Below, piece by piece: positions 43,592-53,786 of a stretch of 64,000 nucleotides of DNA. The stretch comes from Argyresthia goedartella (Eukaryota; Arthropoda; Insecta; Lepidoptera; Argyresthiidae): positions 32,603,356 to 32,667,355 of the forward strand of contig OX463815.1 of NCBI GenBank assembly GCA_949825045.1. The letters are read 5' to 3'. Each line of letters begins with the position of its first letter. Positions within the stretch are counted from its first letter, which is position 1. A model generated the notes under the pieces. The model was not told the DNA's origin and made no database searches. It was given only the letters and a program-made list of their open reading frames with translations. The translations under genes and the position numbers were made by a program.

Positions 43592-45446
43592 TTATTTATC
43601 TACGCCCTTATTCGTCCTCACATAATACCTGGCTATATTTATAGTATTGAAGTTACCCAATATCTCATTTGAACCCGGATCTACTAACGTATAACAGTTA
43701 GGATATACTACTGCCGAAATAACATAAGGCCCTTTATACAACAACGAAAATTTCCGCATGATTTTATGTTCTTTATTTGAACGCACAAAAGTCTTAAGTT
43801 TCACATAATCACCTATACGATAGACCTCTAACTTACGCCGTTTGTCCGCCTGTCGCTTACGTCGTTCACTAGAACTTTTAGAGTTTTCTATCGCTACATT
43901 TCGCACCTGTTCCGTATCCCGCACACTATGGCCTAATAACCATTCATCGCCTAATTCCTTGTCAATAGTTAACGGTTCCCGCCTACCAAACGCTAACTCA
44001 TTAGGCGCAAAGCCTGTGCTTGTGTGTTCGATATTATTATAGCAATTTTGAATGTCCGGTAACACGTCGACCCAACTACGATTACTTCCGCCGCAATAAG
44101 TTCTAATCAGTCGAACTAGCTCGCGATTCACTCTTTCTACGCTATTAGAATTTGGACAATACACCGACGTATGAGCGACTCGAATCCCTAGCTGTTTGAG
44201 TCCAAATTCCCAAACTTTCGATATGAACTGTGGTCCTGAGTCCGTAATTATAGTTTCGATAGGTATTTCCCTATGAAATCTCTTTGTACAAGCGAGCACG
44301 CTCCTACCTGTCGCTTTTCGCATTGGATATAATTTTATTACCTTACTGTACACGTCTTGAATCACATATATATATTGATACCCGAATTTACCTACGGGCA
44401 ATGGCCCATAAAGGTCCGAGAAAACTTTCTCACCCAACTTTTCCGCCAACACCGGTGTACAAGGACCAACGGTATTGTTAGTACTTGGTTTGACCTTTTG
44501 ACATATGTCACAACTTCTTATCACCGCGCTAATCACCCTACTCATATGAAGAAAATAATATCTGTCCTTCATCAGTGCTAATATTTTATATCTGCCGTAG
44601 TGACCTATTTCTTCATGTATGTGTAAAATAAGTTCCTCCTGTAGTGATTTCGGAATTACTAGCAACTGTACGTTCCGCTTCGGCACGTGAAAATATAACG
44701 TATCACCTACTAGCTTGTAATTTTCAAAACCTCTTGTCCCCGTATCTACTACATTACGTCTGATACAACCGCTAATTCGATTTAACCGCTCATCTTCGCT
44801 TTGTAATCTCGCAATGTCCCGTAAACTCGAAATAACACTTGCGGTATTCGATGCCTGAAACCAGAATATCCCCGGCTGAACATTTGTACTGTCAATCATA
44901 CCTCCAGGTCCCGCTATTTGCCTGCTTAGCGTGTCGGCAATTTGATTATCAGTCCCTCGCACAAATTCTATGTCGTAATCGAATTGCTCTAAAAACATAA
45001 TCCACCTCGTTACGCGTGCCCCTAATAAGGTCCACGACTTAATGAACGTCAAACTTTTATGATCAGTTCTAATAATAACCTTTTCTCCCCGCAAATATAT
45101 CTCAAATCGCTTTAAAGTGTATATAACTGCATACATTTCCTGTTCACTGATAGCCCATCTCGTCTGAGCACCCTTAAATGCCTGCGAACAGAACCCTATA
45201 ATTCGTTCCTGGCCCGATTCATCTAATTGATAAACATAGCCCCCAATTCCTATAGCGCTGGCGTCACATTGAACATAATATGTTTTTCCCGCCAATGGCT
45301 GACTCAATATTATACTTTCTGAGAATTGTTTTTTTTATCTCGTCAAAAGCACTCTGCATCTGCGCATTCCAGACGAACTTGACTCCAGACCGTAATAAAT
45401 TGTACAAGGGCTGTGTTAACGTTCCAAAATTTTTTATAAACCTCCT
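43592..45446 (-). CDS. Gypsy pol, RNase H and integrase part
   Basis: From 45446: RRFIKNFGTLTQPLYNLL and FVWNAQMQSAFDEIKK continue the RT connection. A run of eight A (minus strand; 45336-45329) shifts frame once relative to the downstream frame, which is open from 45307. RNase H: VQCDASAIGIGG, EQEMYAVIYTLKRF, RTDHKSL. Integrase: H...H with CDICQ zinc region, then FSDLYGPLP, TIITDSGPQFIS and NSVERVNREL supply D, D, E. The C-terminus has a KLKTFVRSNK-type barrel segment. Confidence 0.92.
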
Positions 45447-45810
45447 AATTTTTTGAGAGGGTAGACCGACAAGATAACGTCTATAATATCGCTCCGTACA
45501 GTTTTATTTATAAAATTAGTCCAAAGTGCACCAAATATACTAATTTTTATAGGAAGTGTAGCAGACCAATACATCTTCAAGTGTTCCGTAAAATATCAAA
45601 CATTAATATCAGTTAAGCAGTAAAACCAGTGCAAAGTGTGACCAAATTCCGTTGAGTGCACAGACACAACATCGAACATTTCTGCAAACACCTACATCAA
45701 CGTTATATTATCGCATCAAGCACTCCATAGAGTTGCATCAAGCATTCCATAGAGTATTCTAATTCCGCACTAGTTCGTAGTGTCTTGATGGCTCACTGCG
45801 TTAACGTTTT

Positions 45811-45860
45811 GGTATAATAGCTGAGCGCGCAATCGATCGCAGGTTCGATTCCTCACCCGC
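45811..45860 (+). promoter_or_regulatory. tRNA-like A and B boxes in LINE 5' UTR
   Basis: TAGCTGAGCGCG (45818-45829) fits the A box with one mismatch and GGTTCGATTCC (45842-45852) fits the B box exactly. Spacing is shorter than in a tRNA gene, so this is a compacted tRNA-like relic or an unusual internal Pol III-type promoter. Function unproven. Confidence 0.45.
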
Positions 45861-46153
45861 CGCATTCACCTTTTTTCCAATTTGTGTGTGCGCAGTGGCG
45901 CCCCCTGTAGCCTGGTACCACGAATTAACAGCAATTGGAGGATAGTGGTGTCACAGACGGAACTATATATCGTCGTTCGTGATCGAGTTCTGCAAAATCA
46001 ATCAACGATCTACAGCTACACGAAGTGGCGCTGCCTAGCGACCTAACTTGGAAACTGTTAAGTCTTGTTAAGTCTTGCCTAAGATATCTTCCATACGGAG
46101 GCGACCTCTGGTGTTGGATTTGGGTACCTTAGATTGCTTTGTTAAGCCGACAG

Positions 46154-47398
46154 ATGTCTTCATCCTCGCCATCCTCGGTAGGGGATGCCTCGATATCGAA
46201 GCAGGTGAAATGTTGGGGCTGTTCCGGAATTATAAATTCGAGGCGTTACCTGGTATGCAGGGTATGTGAAAAACACTATGATTTGGAATGCGCAAATGTT
46301 CCTGAATGCCGTTTCTATAATATTATGTCGGATGAGAATAAGAAAAGTTGGAAATGTCTGGAGTGTATTAGCAAAATACCCAAAACTGGAAACCTCAATA
46401 CTTCCGTGGGCTCTGCCTATGCTCAGATTCCTGCGGGAAGACTGAATGTCGATGCCGACGATGATCTATCTCTTCAGACTCCAGATACTGGCTACTCCAA
46501 AGTGAACATGAAGCGCGGAGGCTCTAGCATGGTCGAAGTATTTGATGACACTCAGTATATGGATAATATTCGTACTATCATACGCGACGAGTTCTCACGG
46601 TTCACGGGAGAGCGCCTTATGGAAATTATTAAGACCGTTATTACTGAGAACTTTGCAATTCCAGTCCGCAAGGAACTCTCCGCATTGAGCGAGAAATTGT
46701 CAACTCTAGAACTCAAGGTAGAGGAGCTTGCGCGTGAGGTGCGTGGTCGGGTGGCATGTACGGACGGTGCAACTGAACATAATAATCTAGTCCCAGTTGA
46801 GGTAGTCAAGGAGAAGCCCACCCAAGGAAAAAAAGGCACAGTGGTAGGAGACACGTGCTCAGCATATCTCCCGTCAGCAAGTGTTCAGGCGCAGTCTTCT
46901 TCTCAGTCTTCTTCTCACGTTTCTCTTCCTGCATCACACCCGGATCCGGTCGGTGCCTTGCTCCAACTTCCTGCCTCGGATGTACAAGATCTCTCCGCTG
47001 CGGCTTTGGCAAGTGCAAATGAGTCGGACTGGATTGAAGTCAAAAAGAGGCGGAAGCGCAGCGCTGCAAGTCTGTCCAACGTTGTGCGCGGGACTGCTAC
47101 CATCATTCCGGGTCAAACACTCTTGGAAGCTGCTGAACGACGCCGCTATCTTCATCTGTATTATGTTAAGACTGGCACCACTAGTGAACAGGTGAAAACC
47201 TATCTTGCCACTTTATGCGGCCATGATACCTGTTCTGTGACGTCCCTGAATGCCCGTGGGGACTATGCTTCTTTTAAGTTGGGTGTTCCGCTCTCTTCTG
47301 CTGATATTGTCTTGTCGCCTGCAAACTGGACTGAAGACATATGTGTGAAGCCGTGGCGTCAGAATTTTCGCCGTCAAAGCAAAGACACGCAGAAGTAG
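46154..47398 (+). CDS. LINE ORF1 protein with PHD-like zinc finger
   Basis: Start chosen at ATG 46154 (MSSSSPSSVGD); a TTG lies 15 bp upstream in the same frame. About 414 residues. Residues roughly 20-75 form a PHD-like finger: CWGCSG, CRVCEKHYDLEC, then WKCLEC. A probable coiled coil follows (LSALSEKLSTLELKVEELAREV), then a Ser/Gln-rich linker, and a C-terminal domain (RRRYLHLYYVKTGTTSEQVK, WRQNFRR) of the nucleic-acid-binding type seen in insect LINE ORF1s. Chaperone role inferred from the family. Confidence 0.85.
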   Translation: MSSSSPSSVGDASISKQVKCWGCSGIINSRRYLVCRVCEKHYDLECANVPECRFYNIMSDENKKSWKCLECISKIPKTGNLNTSVGSAYAQIPAGRLNVDADDDLSLQTPDTGYSKVNMKRGGSSMVEVFDDTQYMDNIRTIIRDEFSRFTGERLMEIIKTVITENFAIPVRKELSALSEKLSTLELKVEELAREVRGRVACTDGATEHNNLVPVEVVKEKPTQGKKGTVVGDTCSAYLPSASVQAQSSSQSSSHVSLPASHPDPVGALLQLPASDVQDLSAAALASANESDWIEVKKRRKRSAASLSNVVRGTATIIPGQTLLEAAERRRYLHLYYVKTGTTSEQVKTYLATLCGHDTCSVTSLNARGDYASFKLGVPLSSADIVLSPANWTEDICVKPWRQNFRRQSKDTQK

Positions 47399-50291
47399 AG
47401 ATATTAAACTTAAACTTAATATTATTTATCAGAATGTAAGAGGTCTCAGAAGTAAAACTCATATCTTTTTAAATAGCGTATCTGCAATGGATTGTGACGT
47501 GATAGCTGTGACTGAAACCTTTCTGACTACCTCTGTAATGAACAGTGAATTATTTCCCGCTGGATATAAAGTGTATCGAAGAGATCGCCCGGAAAATGTT
47601 GGCTGGGGCGGAGTTATGTTAGGAGTTAAGGATAGCTTCTCTATTAAAATAATTGACAATATTGACAGTCTGACTGCTGAAAAAGAAATCTTGGGTTTAA
47701 TTATAACTCATAAAGGTGTCAAATTAATTATCTGTGTAGTATATTTACCACCTAGCTATGATGATAGTCGTTACCTGGATGTATTAGAATGCTTAGAAGA
47801 TATATACTGTCGGTACTCTACCTTGAATTTCTTGTTATTAGGAGATTTCAACATCAATTCATGCAGCTCAAAAGTGAAATCACAGATTATCAACTTTATC
47901 CAATTCTGTAACGGTAAGCAACTAAATGTTACACCTAATTCTTATGGAGGGATTCTTGATTATGTAATCACAAATATTAAATCAGAGCAAGTACTAGTTT
48001 CAGCTGATGTTGAACCGTTGGTTCCCGCAGACCTGTATCACCCACCCCTGGAGATAATGCTAACCATGCCTAGCTCAAAACATTCTTTACCCTCCTACAT
48101 AACCTCAAAACCTCCCCCGAACGCTGATAGGCAGCCCCCTAAATGGAATTTTCACAAAGCTGATCTAAGCAAACTATATCTTGAACTATCTCGCGTTGAT
48201 TGGACTAATGTATTGAGTTTGAGGGACAGCGATGCTGCTCTACATGCCTTCTATGATGAACTTTACTGTGTTCTTGATGAAAATGTGCCATTAAAAAGTA
48301 GTACGCAAATCAACTATAGACGCTATCCACCTTGGTTTACGGATGAAATTAAATCAAAATTGAAGATCAAGTACTTTCACCTAAAAAAGTATAAGCAGTT
48401 GGGTCTGGATTTCAATCATCAGGTTTATAAGTACTATCGAAGTCTTATAAAATCACTAATAGACATGGCGTACCGCCGCTATATGAAAACAGTTGAACGT
48501 AATATATATGAAGACTCCAATAAATTCTGGCAGTATGTTAAAAGCTTGCGGAGTCCCAGGAGCTTGAGCCAAGAATACATCCACAAGGGTAAATGTGTAG
48601 GCAACCAGGAAGCTGTTGATGCATTTGCAACTCACTTTCACTCTGTATTCTTAGACACTATTCCAAATCTTAGCGCAGAGGATGCTGAACAGTGTTCTGG
48701 AGGTTGCTTAGACGCTCTCAACATTTCTATAACTGACATAACATTTCAAGAAGTCAAGCGCGCCATCCAGAGCATGAAAGTTACAGCTGCCACAGGCCCT
48801 GACTCAATACCAGCTTTCTTGATAAAAGATTGTAAATATGTGCTAATTAAGCCGCTTCAGCATATATTTGGCCTCTCTATAAAGCAATGTAAATTTCCCA
48901 GTAAATGGAAGAGATCGAGAGTTACGCCGGTGCCTAAATCTAGCTCTATTGATGTGACTGAGTTTAGGCCTATTGCTGTCTTGTCAGGTTTTTGTAAAGT
49001 CTTTGAACATATACTTAATGCGCAAATAACTCGACAGGTAAAGATTCGTCTTGCAGACGCACAGCATGGTTTTCGTGCAGGGCGATCTACCACAACGAAC
49101 CATATTAACTTCGTTGACTACACTCTTTGTCAAATGGACACAGGTTGTCAAGTTGACGCTGCATTTTTTGACTTTCGGAAGGCTTTTGATACTGTTGATA
49201 ATGATATACTCCTACGTAAGCTATCTGGCTTTGGTTTCACACCCAAACTTCTAAAATTTATTGCCAGTTACTTGAGTGATCGTGTCCAGTATGTCCAGCT
49301 TCAAAAATACCGTTCTGTCGACTACTACACTAGATCTGGGGTAATTCAGGGTAGCACACTCGGACCGACGTTGTTCGCGCTCATGATAAATGATCTCCCT
49401 GACGTTGTGAAGGGGTGTAGATGTCTCATGTTTGCTGATGACTTAAAATTGTTCACACCTTGTAGAGTTGCTGCCGATGGTCAAAGAATGCAGGATGATG
49501 TAAACGCTGTAGCTAAGTGGAGCAAATCAAATAAACTTGATTTGAATATTGCAAAGTGTAAAGTCATCACGTTTTCTAGGCAACGCGCACCTGCAATGAA
49601 TCTATACACGCTAGACGGACAAGTCATGGAAAGGGTTGACAAGATCCGTGATCTGGGGATAATGTTGGACCAAAAATTAACCTTTAGCGATCACATTAAA
49701 ACAACTTGCAAAAATGCCAGCAGGACTTTAGGGTTCATCATGCGGACTGCTTCTCATTTTAGAGATCCGAAAGTTGCTATTATGCTCTACAACGCATTTG
49801 TTCGTAGTAGGCTGGAGTTTGACGCTATAGTTTGGGATCCTCGCGAGGATAAATACACTATTATGATAGAGCGAATACAAAGGAAGTTTGCTAGATACCT
49901 CTACAAACGAATGTATGGTTATTATCCTTTCCTTTTCCCCTCCCTATTTGTGGTGGGTATGGTTGGCCTGTATACTCTAGAGCTTAGAAGAAAGCTGGCC
50001 CTATTTGTCCACTATATCAGTACATTGCGAAACATGGTAAATAATCCAAGCGTTTTGCACAACATCTCTATAATAGTCCCCAAATTGCGATCTGGTATGC
50101 TTCGGCGGCGGCCACCACTATTGGCTTCAGCCCATAATTTTCGCAGCCTGCGCGGTGAAAACGCGCCTACCCCAAGAGCTATAGCTCTCATAAATGAACT
50201 GGTCAGGGTGGGTCAGCTGGTTGACATATTCTCTGATACAATCCCAAAGTTAACAAACGATCTGACTCTACTATTTAGTTTCTACAGATAA
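47349..50291 (+). CDS. LINE ORF2: APE endonuclease and reverse transcriptase
   Basis: The frame is open from 47349 (after TGA 47346-47348) to 50291; the first ATG is 47487. Endonuclease motifs: LNIIYQNVRGLRS lies before that ATG, then VIAVTETFL, LLGDFNINS, and a DLYHPPLE end block in place of the usual SDH. RT: FRPIAVLSGFCKVFE, HGFRAGRSTTT, FDFRKAFDTVDNDILL, GVIQGSTLGPTLF and MFADDLKLF. No RNase H was seen. The frame is undamaged, suggesting recent activity. It overlaps ORF1 by 50 nt in the plus-1 frame. Confidence 0.93.
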   Translation, partial: SRGVRIFAVKAKTRRSRDIKLKLNIIYQNVRGLRSKTHIFLNSVSAMDCDVIAVTETFLTTSVMNSELFPAGYKVYRRDRPENVGWGGVMLGVKDSFSIKIIDNIDSLTAEKEILGLIITHKGVKLIICVVYLPPSYDDSRYLDVLECLEDIYCRYSTLNFLLLGDFNINSCSSKVKSQIINFIQFCNGKQLNVTPNSYGGILDYVITNIKSEQVLVSADVEPLVPADLYHPPLEIMLTMPSSKHSLPSYITSKPPPNADRQPPKWNFHKADLSKLYLELSRVDWTNVLSLRDSDAALHAFYDELYCVLDENVPLKSSTQINYRRYPPWFTDEIKSKLKIKYFHLKKYKQLGLDFNHQVYKYYRSLIKSLIDMAYRRYMKTVERNIYEDSNKFWQYVKSLRSPRSLSQEYIHKGKCVGNQEAVDAFATHFHSVFLDTIPNLSAEDAEQCSGGCLDALNISITDITFQEVKRAIQSMKVTAATGPDSIPAFLIKDCKYVLIKPLQHIFGLSIKQCKFPSKWKRSRVTPVPKSSSIDVTEFRPIAVLSGFCKVFEHILNAQITRQVKIRLADAQHGFRAGRSTTTNHINFVDYTLCQMDTGCQVDAAFFDFRKAFDTVDNDILLRKLSGFGFTPKLLKFIASYLSDRVQYVQLQKYRSVDYYTRSGVIQGSTLGPTLFALMINDLPDVVKGCRCLMFADDLKLFTPCRVAADGQRMQDDVNAVAKWSKSNKLDLNIAKCKVITFSRQRAPAMNLYTLDGQVMERVDKIRDLGIMLDQKLTFSDHIKTTCKNASRTLGFIMRTASHFRDPKVAIMLYNAFVRSRLEFDAIVWDPREDKYTIMIERIQRKFARYLYKRMYGYYPFLFPSLFVVGMVGLYTLELRRKLALFVHYISTLRNMVNNPSVLHNISIIVPKLRSGMLRRRPPLLASAHNFRSLRGENAPTPRAIALINELVRVGQLVDIFSDTIPKLTNDLTLLFSFYR

Positions 50292-50410
50292 ATGATAAGT
50301 GTTGCTTTTTGTTACTAATTATCTAGCAATAAGTGCAATTTGGTAAATAATTACTGTAAGCCTTATTGTAAACTATTGAATAAATAATAAAATAAAATAA
50401 AAAAATAATA

Positions 50411-52022
50411 AAGTAATTTATGAACCCCAAAAACGCCCTCAATTGCCTGACAGTTCTGGGTGACGGATATAATTTAAGTGTTTCAATTTTGTCCGGGTCC
50501 ATCTGCAAACCTTGTGTAGACAAAATATTCCCCAATAACTTGACCTTTTTTTGTGTAAACTCGCATTTTTTTAGTTTGCATGTGAAGCCCGCGTCCTTCA
50601 ATTTACTCAGAACCGTGTCCACTTGAGACAAATGCTGTTCGAAGTCACCCTCAGTTAAAATTGCCAAATCGTCAACAAAATTTAAACAATATGACCTAAC
50701 CTCTGGCCCTAGAATTAAATCCATCGCCCTCGAAAATGAACCCACACTGGTTTTCAACCCCTGAGGTAAAACGTTGTTAACATAACTTCTGCCTTGATAT
50801 ACAAAACCCGTGTATCGTTTAGATTCGTCTGATAATGGTATAGAAAAATACGCATCTTTGATATCAATAACTCCTATGTAGTTTATTCGGTGCCCGGATT
50901 GCAATATCTCACTCATTAAAGGTGTGGTTTCAACCTCCCCAACCATTCCCGTGTTTAATTGTCGTGCATCTAGCAGAATACGGACCTCTCCTGATTTCTT
51001 TAATGTACAAGTCAATGGACTGCTGAAATCCGTAGATTGCCTGCTAATAATACCTATCAATTCCATTTCTTCCAAACGTTTTGTTACTTTATCGCGATAT
51101 GCGAACGGTATGGGATAGCTTCGTTTTACGAAAGGCGTTTCATCTCTCATTTTTATCTCATGTATATATTTATTTGTCCGACCTACCCTATCGCTAAACA
51201 ACTCTGCATGTTTATTTAACACCGGCAATAACCTTGTTTTGTGTTCAACAGGTATTGATGAATTATTCACATATTCCTCTATCATATTTCTACTGGTATC
51301 TTGGTTCTGTACTTCCATTGTACAACAGCAAAAATCCTGATTAGGGCCAGTACCTAATGGTATTTCACACATCCGCCCGGCGCTTCGTATAATTAGCCTC
51401 TTATTACCCTCACACATTAAACTGGCTCGCGTCTGTTGTATAAAATCAAACCCCAAAATTAAATCTTTAGGCACCCTTGTTAATACTAGCATTGGAGTAT
51501 CGATAACGCATTCACCTATTGTTAATGGTAACGCTACTAATTTATCAACCTTTTCCTTACTGACTCCGAATGCACCTGTGATTCTCAAACTTGGAATCGG
51601 TATTTCCGTCGGTTTTCCCAATTGACTGCACACTTCTTCGTACACTCTCCGACTTATTACGCTGATTTCGCTCCCCGAATCAATCAAGCTCCTTACAACA
51701 ATATTCCCAATACGCACATCTATCTCAGGTAATGTCAAAGTACTACATAACTCGCGCCCACACTCAGTCGAATCGTCGTCTCTGAATATCGTATGTAAAC
51801 GTCTGTCATTTCGATCTCTACAATTCGATCTAGATTTTTCCTCTAAACACACGGCATATCCGTGCGCTTTATGCGCTAATAATTGAATAAATTCATTCAC
51901 ACCCACGTTCGAATCCAAATTACACAAATCATACAGTCTATGCTTTTTTCCAATTTGATCGGCTGTCCACCCAAAACGTAATAAATATCTGAGCGCGAAC
52001 GACCCGCGCGAGTCCACTAGTT
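50411..52022 (-). CDS. Gypsy pol, protease and reverse transcriptase part
   Basis: Frame entered from gag by frameshift; there is no ATG needed at its start. Protease active site IDSGSEISVIS; RT blocks ILLDARQLN, YIGVIDIKDAYFSIPL, VLPQGLKTSVGSF and NFVDDLAIL (catalytic FVDD). Ends in RAFLGFINYF, where the nested LINE interrupts. The rest of pol (RNase H, integrase) resumes at 45446. The RT half is undamaged by stops. Confidence 0.92.
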
Positions 52023-53006
52023 TTTTGAATTCTGACTTATCGCATTATTCCTGTCACTTGAACTTTGCCCTGCCTCTGTATCTCCTGAACTATCATTGCC
52101 CCTCTGGAACCCTATTGCCTTGAAGCTAGGCTGAGGCTGTCTGCCTCTACCGCGAAAATAACCGCGACCACGCGTCCCAAATTCGTTTCGCGCCTTCGTT
52201 ACCGCGTTATAATTATTCCTACGACTCATCGCGTTATAACGTAACGTATTTACTCGCATAGCTCGATATTGCCCACGCATGTAGCTATTCCGCCTTACAT
52301 TATTCGTATCCATCGTATCCGAACCATGCATCGCACTTAATCCCCCATCGACATTCCGTTCTAAATGCCGAAGGAAGTCGACCGCATCACGTATAGTCAT
52401 CGGCTCCTTTCTAGCAAAAAACGCTACCTGAATATCACGCGGCAACTGTCTGAAAATCGTGTTGATTTTCTCCGTATCAGTAAACGGTATCGTAAGCTCA
52501 TATATGCTATTCAATTGAGAGGCAAAGAATTCTTCCATACTTTGACCTTTCTTAGAATCAAACTTCGCAGTTAGGAATCTTTGCTTAATTAATTCCTGTT
52601 CATTATCACCCCAGAATACCTCTCTGAAATCTTTTTCAAAATCCGAATAGGTTCGCCATGAGTCTCTGTATATGCTCATTCGAACTTTTGCAATTCCTAC
52701 CAAACTATCCGTTGCCCATATCAAAGCCCTAGAACTATCTCCCGAGACTTTAATATAAGCCTTTAAATCTCTTAAGAAAATCATCGGATTTTCCGAACTC
52801 CGCCCATCGAATGTCGGCAACTTCTGTGTCATTTTCACAATGCATGATTGACGTTTTTCTACCGATTGTTCAAACGTCTCTAGTTCCTGTCTGTCAGTCT
52901 GTCTGTCCGAAGTCCTACTAGCATTGCTCGTGCTGGAACCCCTTTCCAAACTGTCTAATCTATTCACTATTTCAGATAACAATTGCGTCACCTGCCCTGA
53001 CGCCAT
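52017..53006 (-). CDS. Gypsy gag
   Basis: The 329-codon open frame starts MASGQVTQLLSEIVNRLDSL (a possible coiled coil). The central region resembles retrotransposon gag capsid (KLPTFDGRSSENPMIFLRDL, FWGDNEQELIKQRFL, QSMEEFFASQLNSIYEL). The C-terminus is Arg/Gly-rich (RGRGYFRGRGRQPQ) with no CCHC zinc knuckle, so RNA binding is probably through the RGG-type tail. It stops at TAG 52019-52017, just after an A-AAA-AAC slippery site leading into pol. Frame undamaged. Confidence 0.9.
   Translation of the reverse strand: MASGQVTQLLSEIVNRLDSLERGSSTSNASRTSDRQTDRQELETFEQSVEKRQSCIVKMTQKLPTFDGRSSENPMIFLRDLKAYIKVSGDSSRALIWATDSLVGIAKVRMSIYRDSWRTYSDFEKDFREVFWGDNEQELIKQRFLTAKFDSKKGQSMEEFFASQLNSIYELTIPFTDTEKINTIFRQLPRDIQVAFFARKEPMTIRDAVDFLRHLERNVDGGLSAMHGSDTMDTNNVRRNSYMRGQYRAMRVNTLRYNAMSRRNNYNAVTKARNEFGTRGRGYFRGRGRQPQPSFKAIGFQRGNDSSGDTEAGQSSSDRNNAISQNSKN
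52020..52026 (-). promoter_or_regulatory. Minus-1 frameshift slippery heptamer A-AAA-AAC
   Basis: The last gag codons are TCA AAA AAC TAG. The heptamer is phased exactly as X-XXY-YYZ, and a minus-1 slip enters the open pol frame. A GC-rich segment (GACTCGCGCGGGTCGTTCGC) follows six bases on and could form a stimulatory stem. Confidence 0.8.
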
Positions 53007-53009
53007 TTC

Positions 53010-53530
53010 ACTTGAATGTAAAAAGAAATATAACTAATTTTCAGAAGTACAGTGATATACACAATTTTAATACTAGAAATAAAGACAAGTTGATTGCTTA
53101 TGTAAGCCGACTACATAAAATTAGTAATTCTTTTAAAGGCAATTGTATACGCTATTACAATAAGGTCCCTACTGATATTAAAAACTTACCTTTAGACAAG
53201 TTTAAAATAATAATAAAACAGAAATTGTATAAAAAAGGTTACTACAGGATATCTGATTACTTAGAGGACAGATGTCCATGGGAATAGATTGTTTGAGTAA
53301 CAGGCTGTTTCGATATATAATTAGCATTCATTTTGTAATTTGACAATATTTTATTTAAAAAAGGAAACGCAAAAGATGCGACGACTGTGGAGTTTCTTCG
53401 GTGAGCTCTTCTCCACAGATTCCGCCATTGGGTTAGTGAACTCACCCAAAAAAATGTAATGACGGATCTAAGTGATGTAACAACATCCTATGGAAATAAA
53501 TGATTTTTGATTTTGATTTGATTTTGATTT
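53010..53530 (+). pseudogene. 5'-truncated LINE tail in Gypsy leader
   Basis: The frame to 53287 encodes FNTRNKDKLIAYVSRLHKI, FKGNCIRYYNKVPTDIKNLP and stops, a CR1-type ORF2 C-terminus like that at 15551-15766. A 3' UTR and a (TTTTGAT)n tail follow. It lies between the PBS and gag start. Confidence 0.8.
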
Positions 53531-53767
53531 CATGCGAAAGTGAAACGTCTCGTGCTACCCGACTAACGGTTTTCCTAAGCCGGCCGGCCATCCTGAACAC
53601 TAAACCGCCGTAGCTCGTCTGAAAACAACGCCCCTTTTTTGCTTATTTCTTATTTACAAAACTGAACTGTTTAAAATCGTTTCTACGTTGTGTTATTTTT
53701 AAAGGTAACGCGTTAGACCTTGATTCTTTTAGAATATCTAGGTATCAGACTATCTAGGATATCCTTC

Positions 53768-53780
53768 GGTCTCGGCACCA
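53768..53780 (-). other. Primer-binding site, tRNA-Phe-like
   Basis: The minus strand reads TGGTGCCGAGACC six bases after the 5' LTR. The 3' end of animal tRNA-Phe (GGTTTCGGCACCA) would pair at 12 of 13 positions. From memory of tRNA sequence. Confidence 0.6.
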
Positions 53781-53786
53781 AGAATC

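Larger units (their letters stand above)
45451..50409 (+). mobile_element. Full-length two-ORF LINE nested in Gypsy pol
   Basis: About 4.96 kb with a 0.7-kb 5' UTR, ORF1 (46154-47398), ORF2 (open 47349-50291), and an A-rich tail with TAAATAATAAAATAAAATA. Removing it rejoins Gypsy coding GFINYF to RRFIKNF in frame. Both ORFs are open. A possible TAATTT direct repeat flanks it, but the duplication is not clean. Clade (Jockey- or CR1-like) not fixed. Confidence 0.9.

Noticed and set aside
43842..44581. Plus-strand ORFs
   Set aside because: Shadows of the integrase coding strand.
46552..47462. Minus-strand ORFs up to 100 codons
   Set aside because: Antisense shadows of LINE ORF1.
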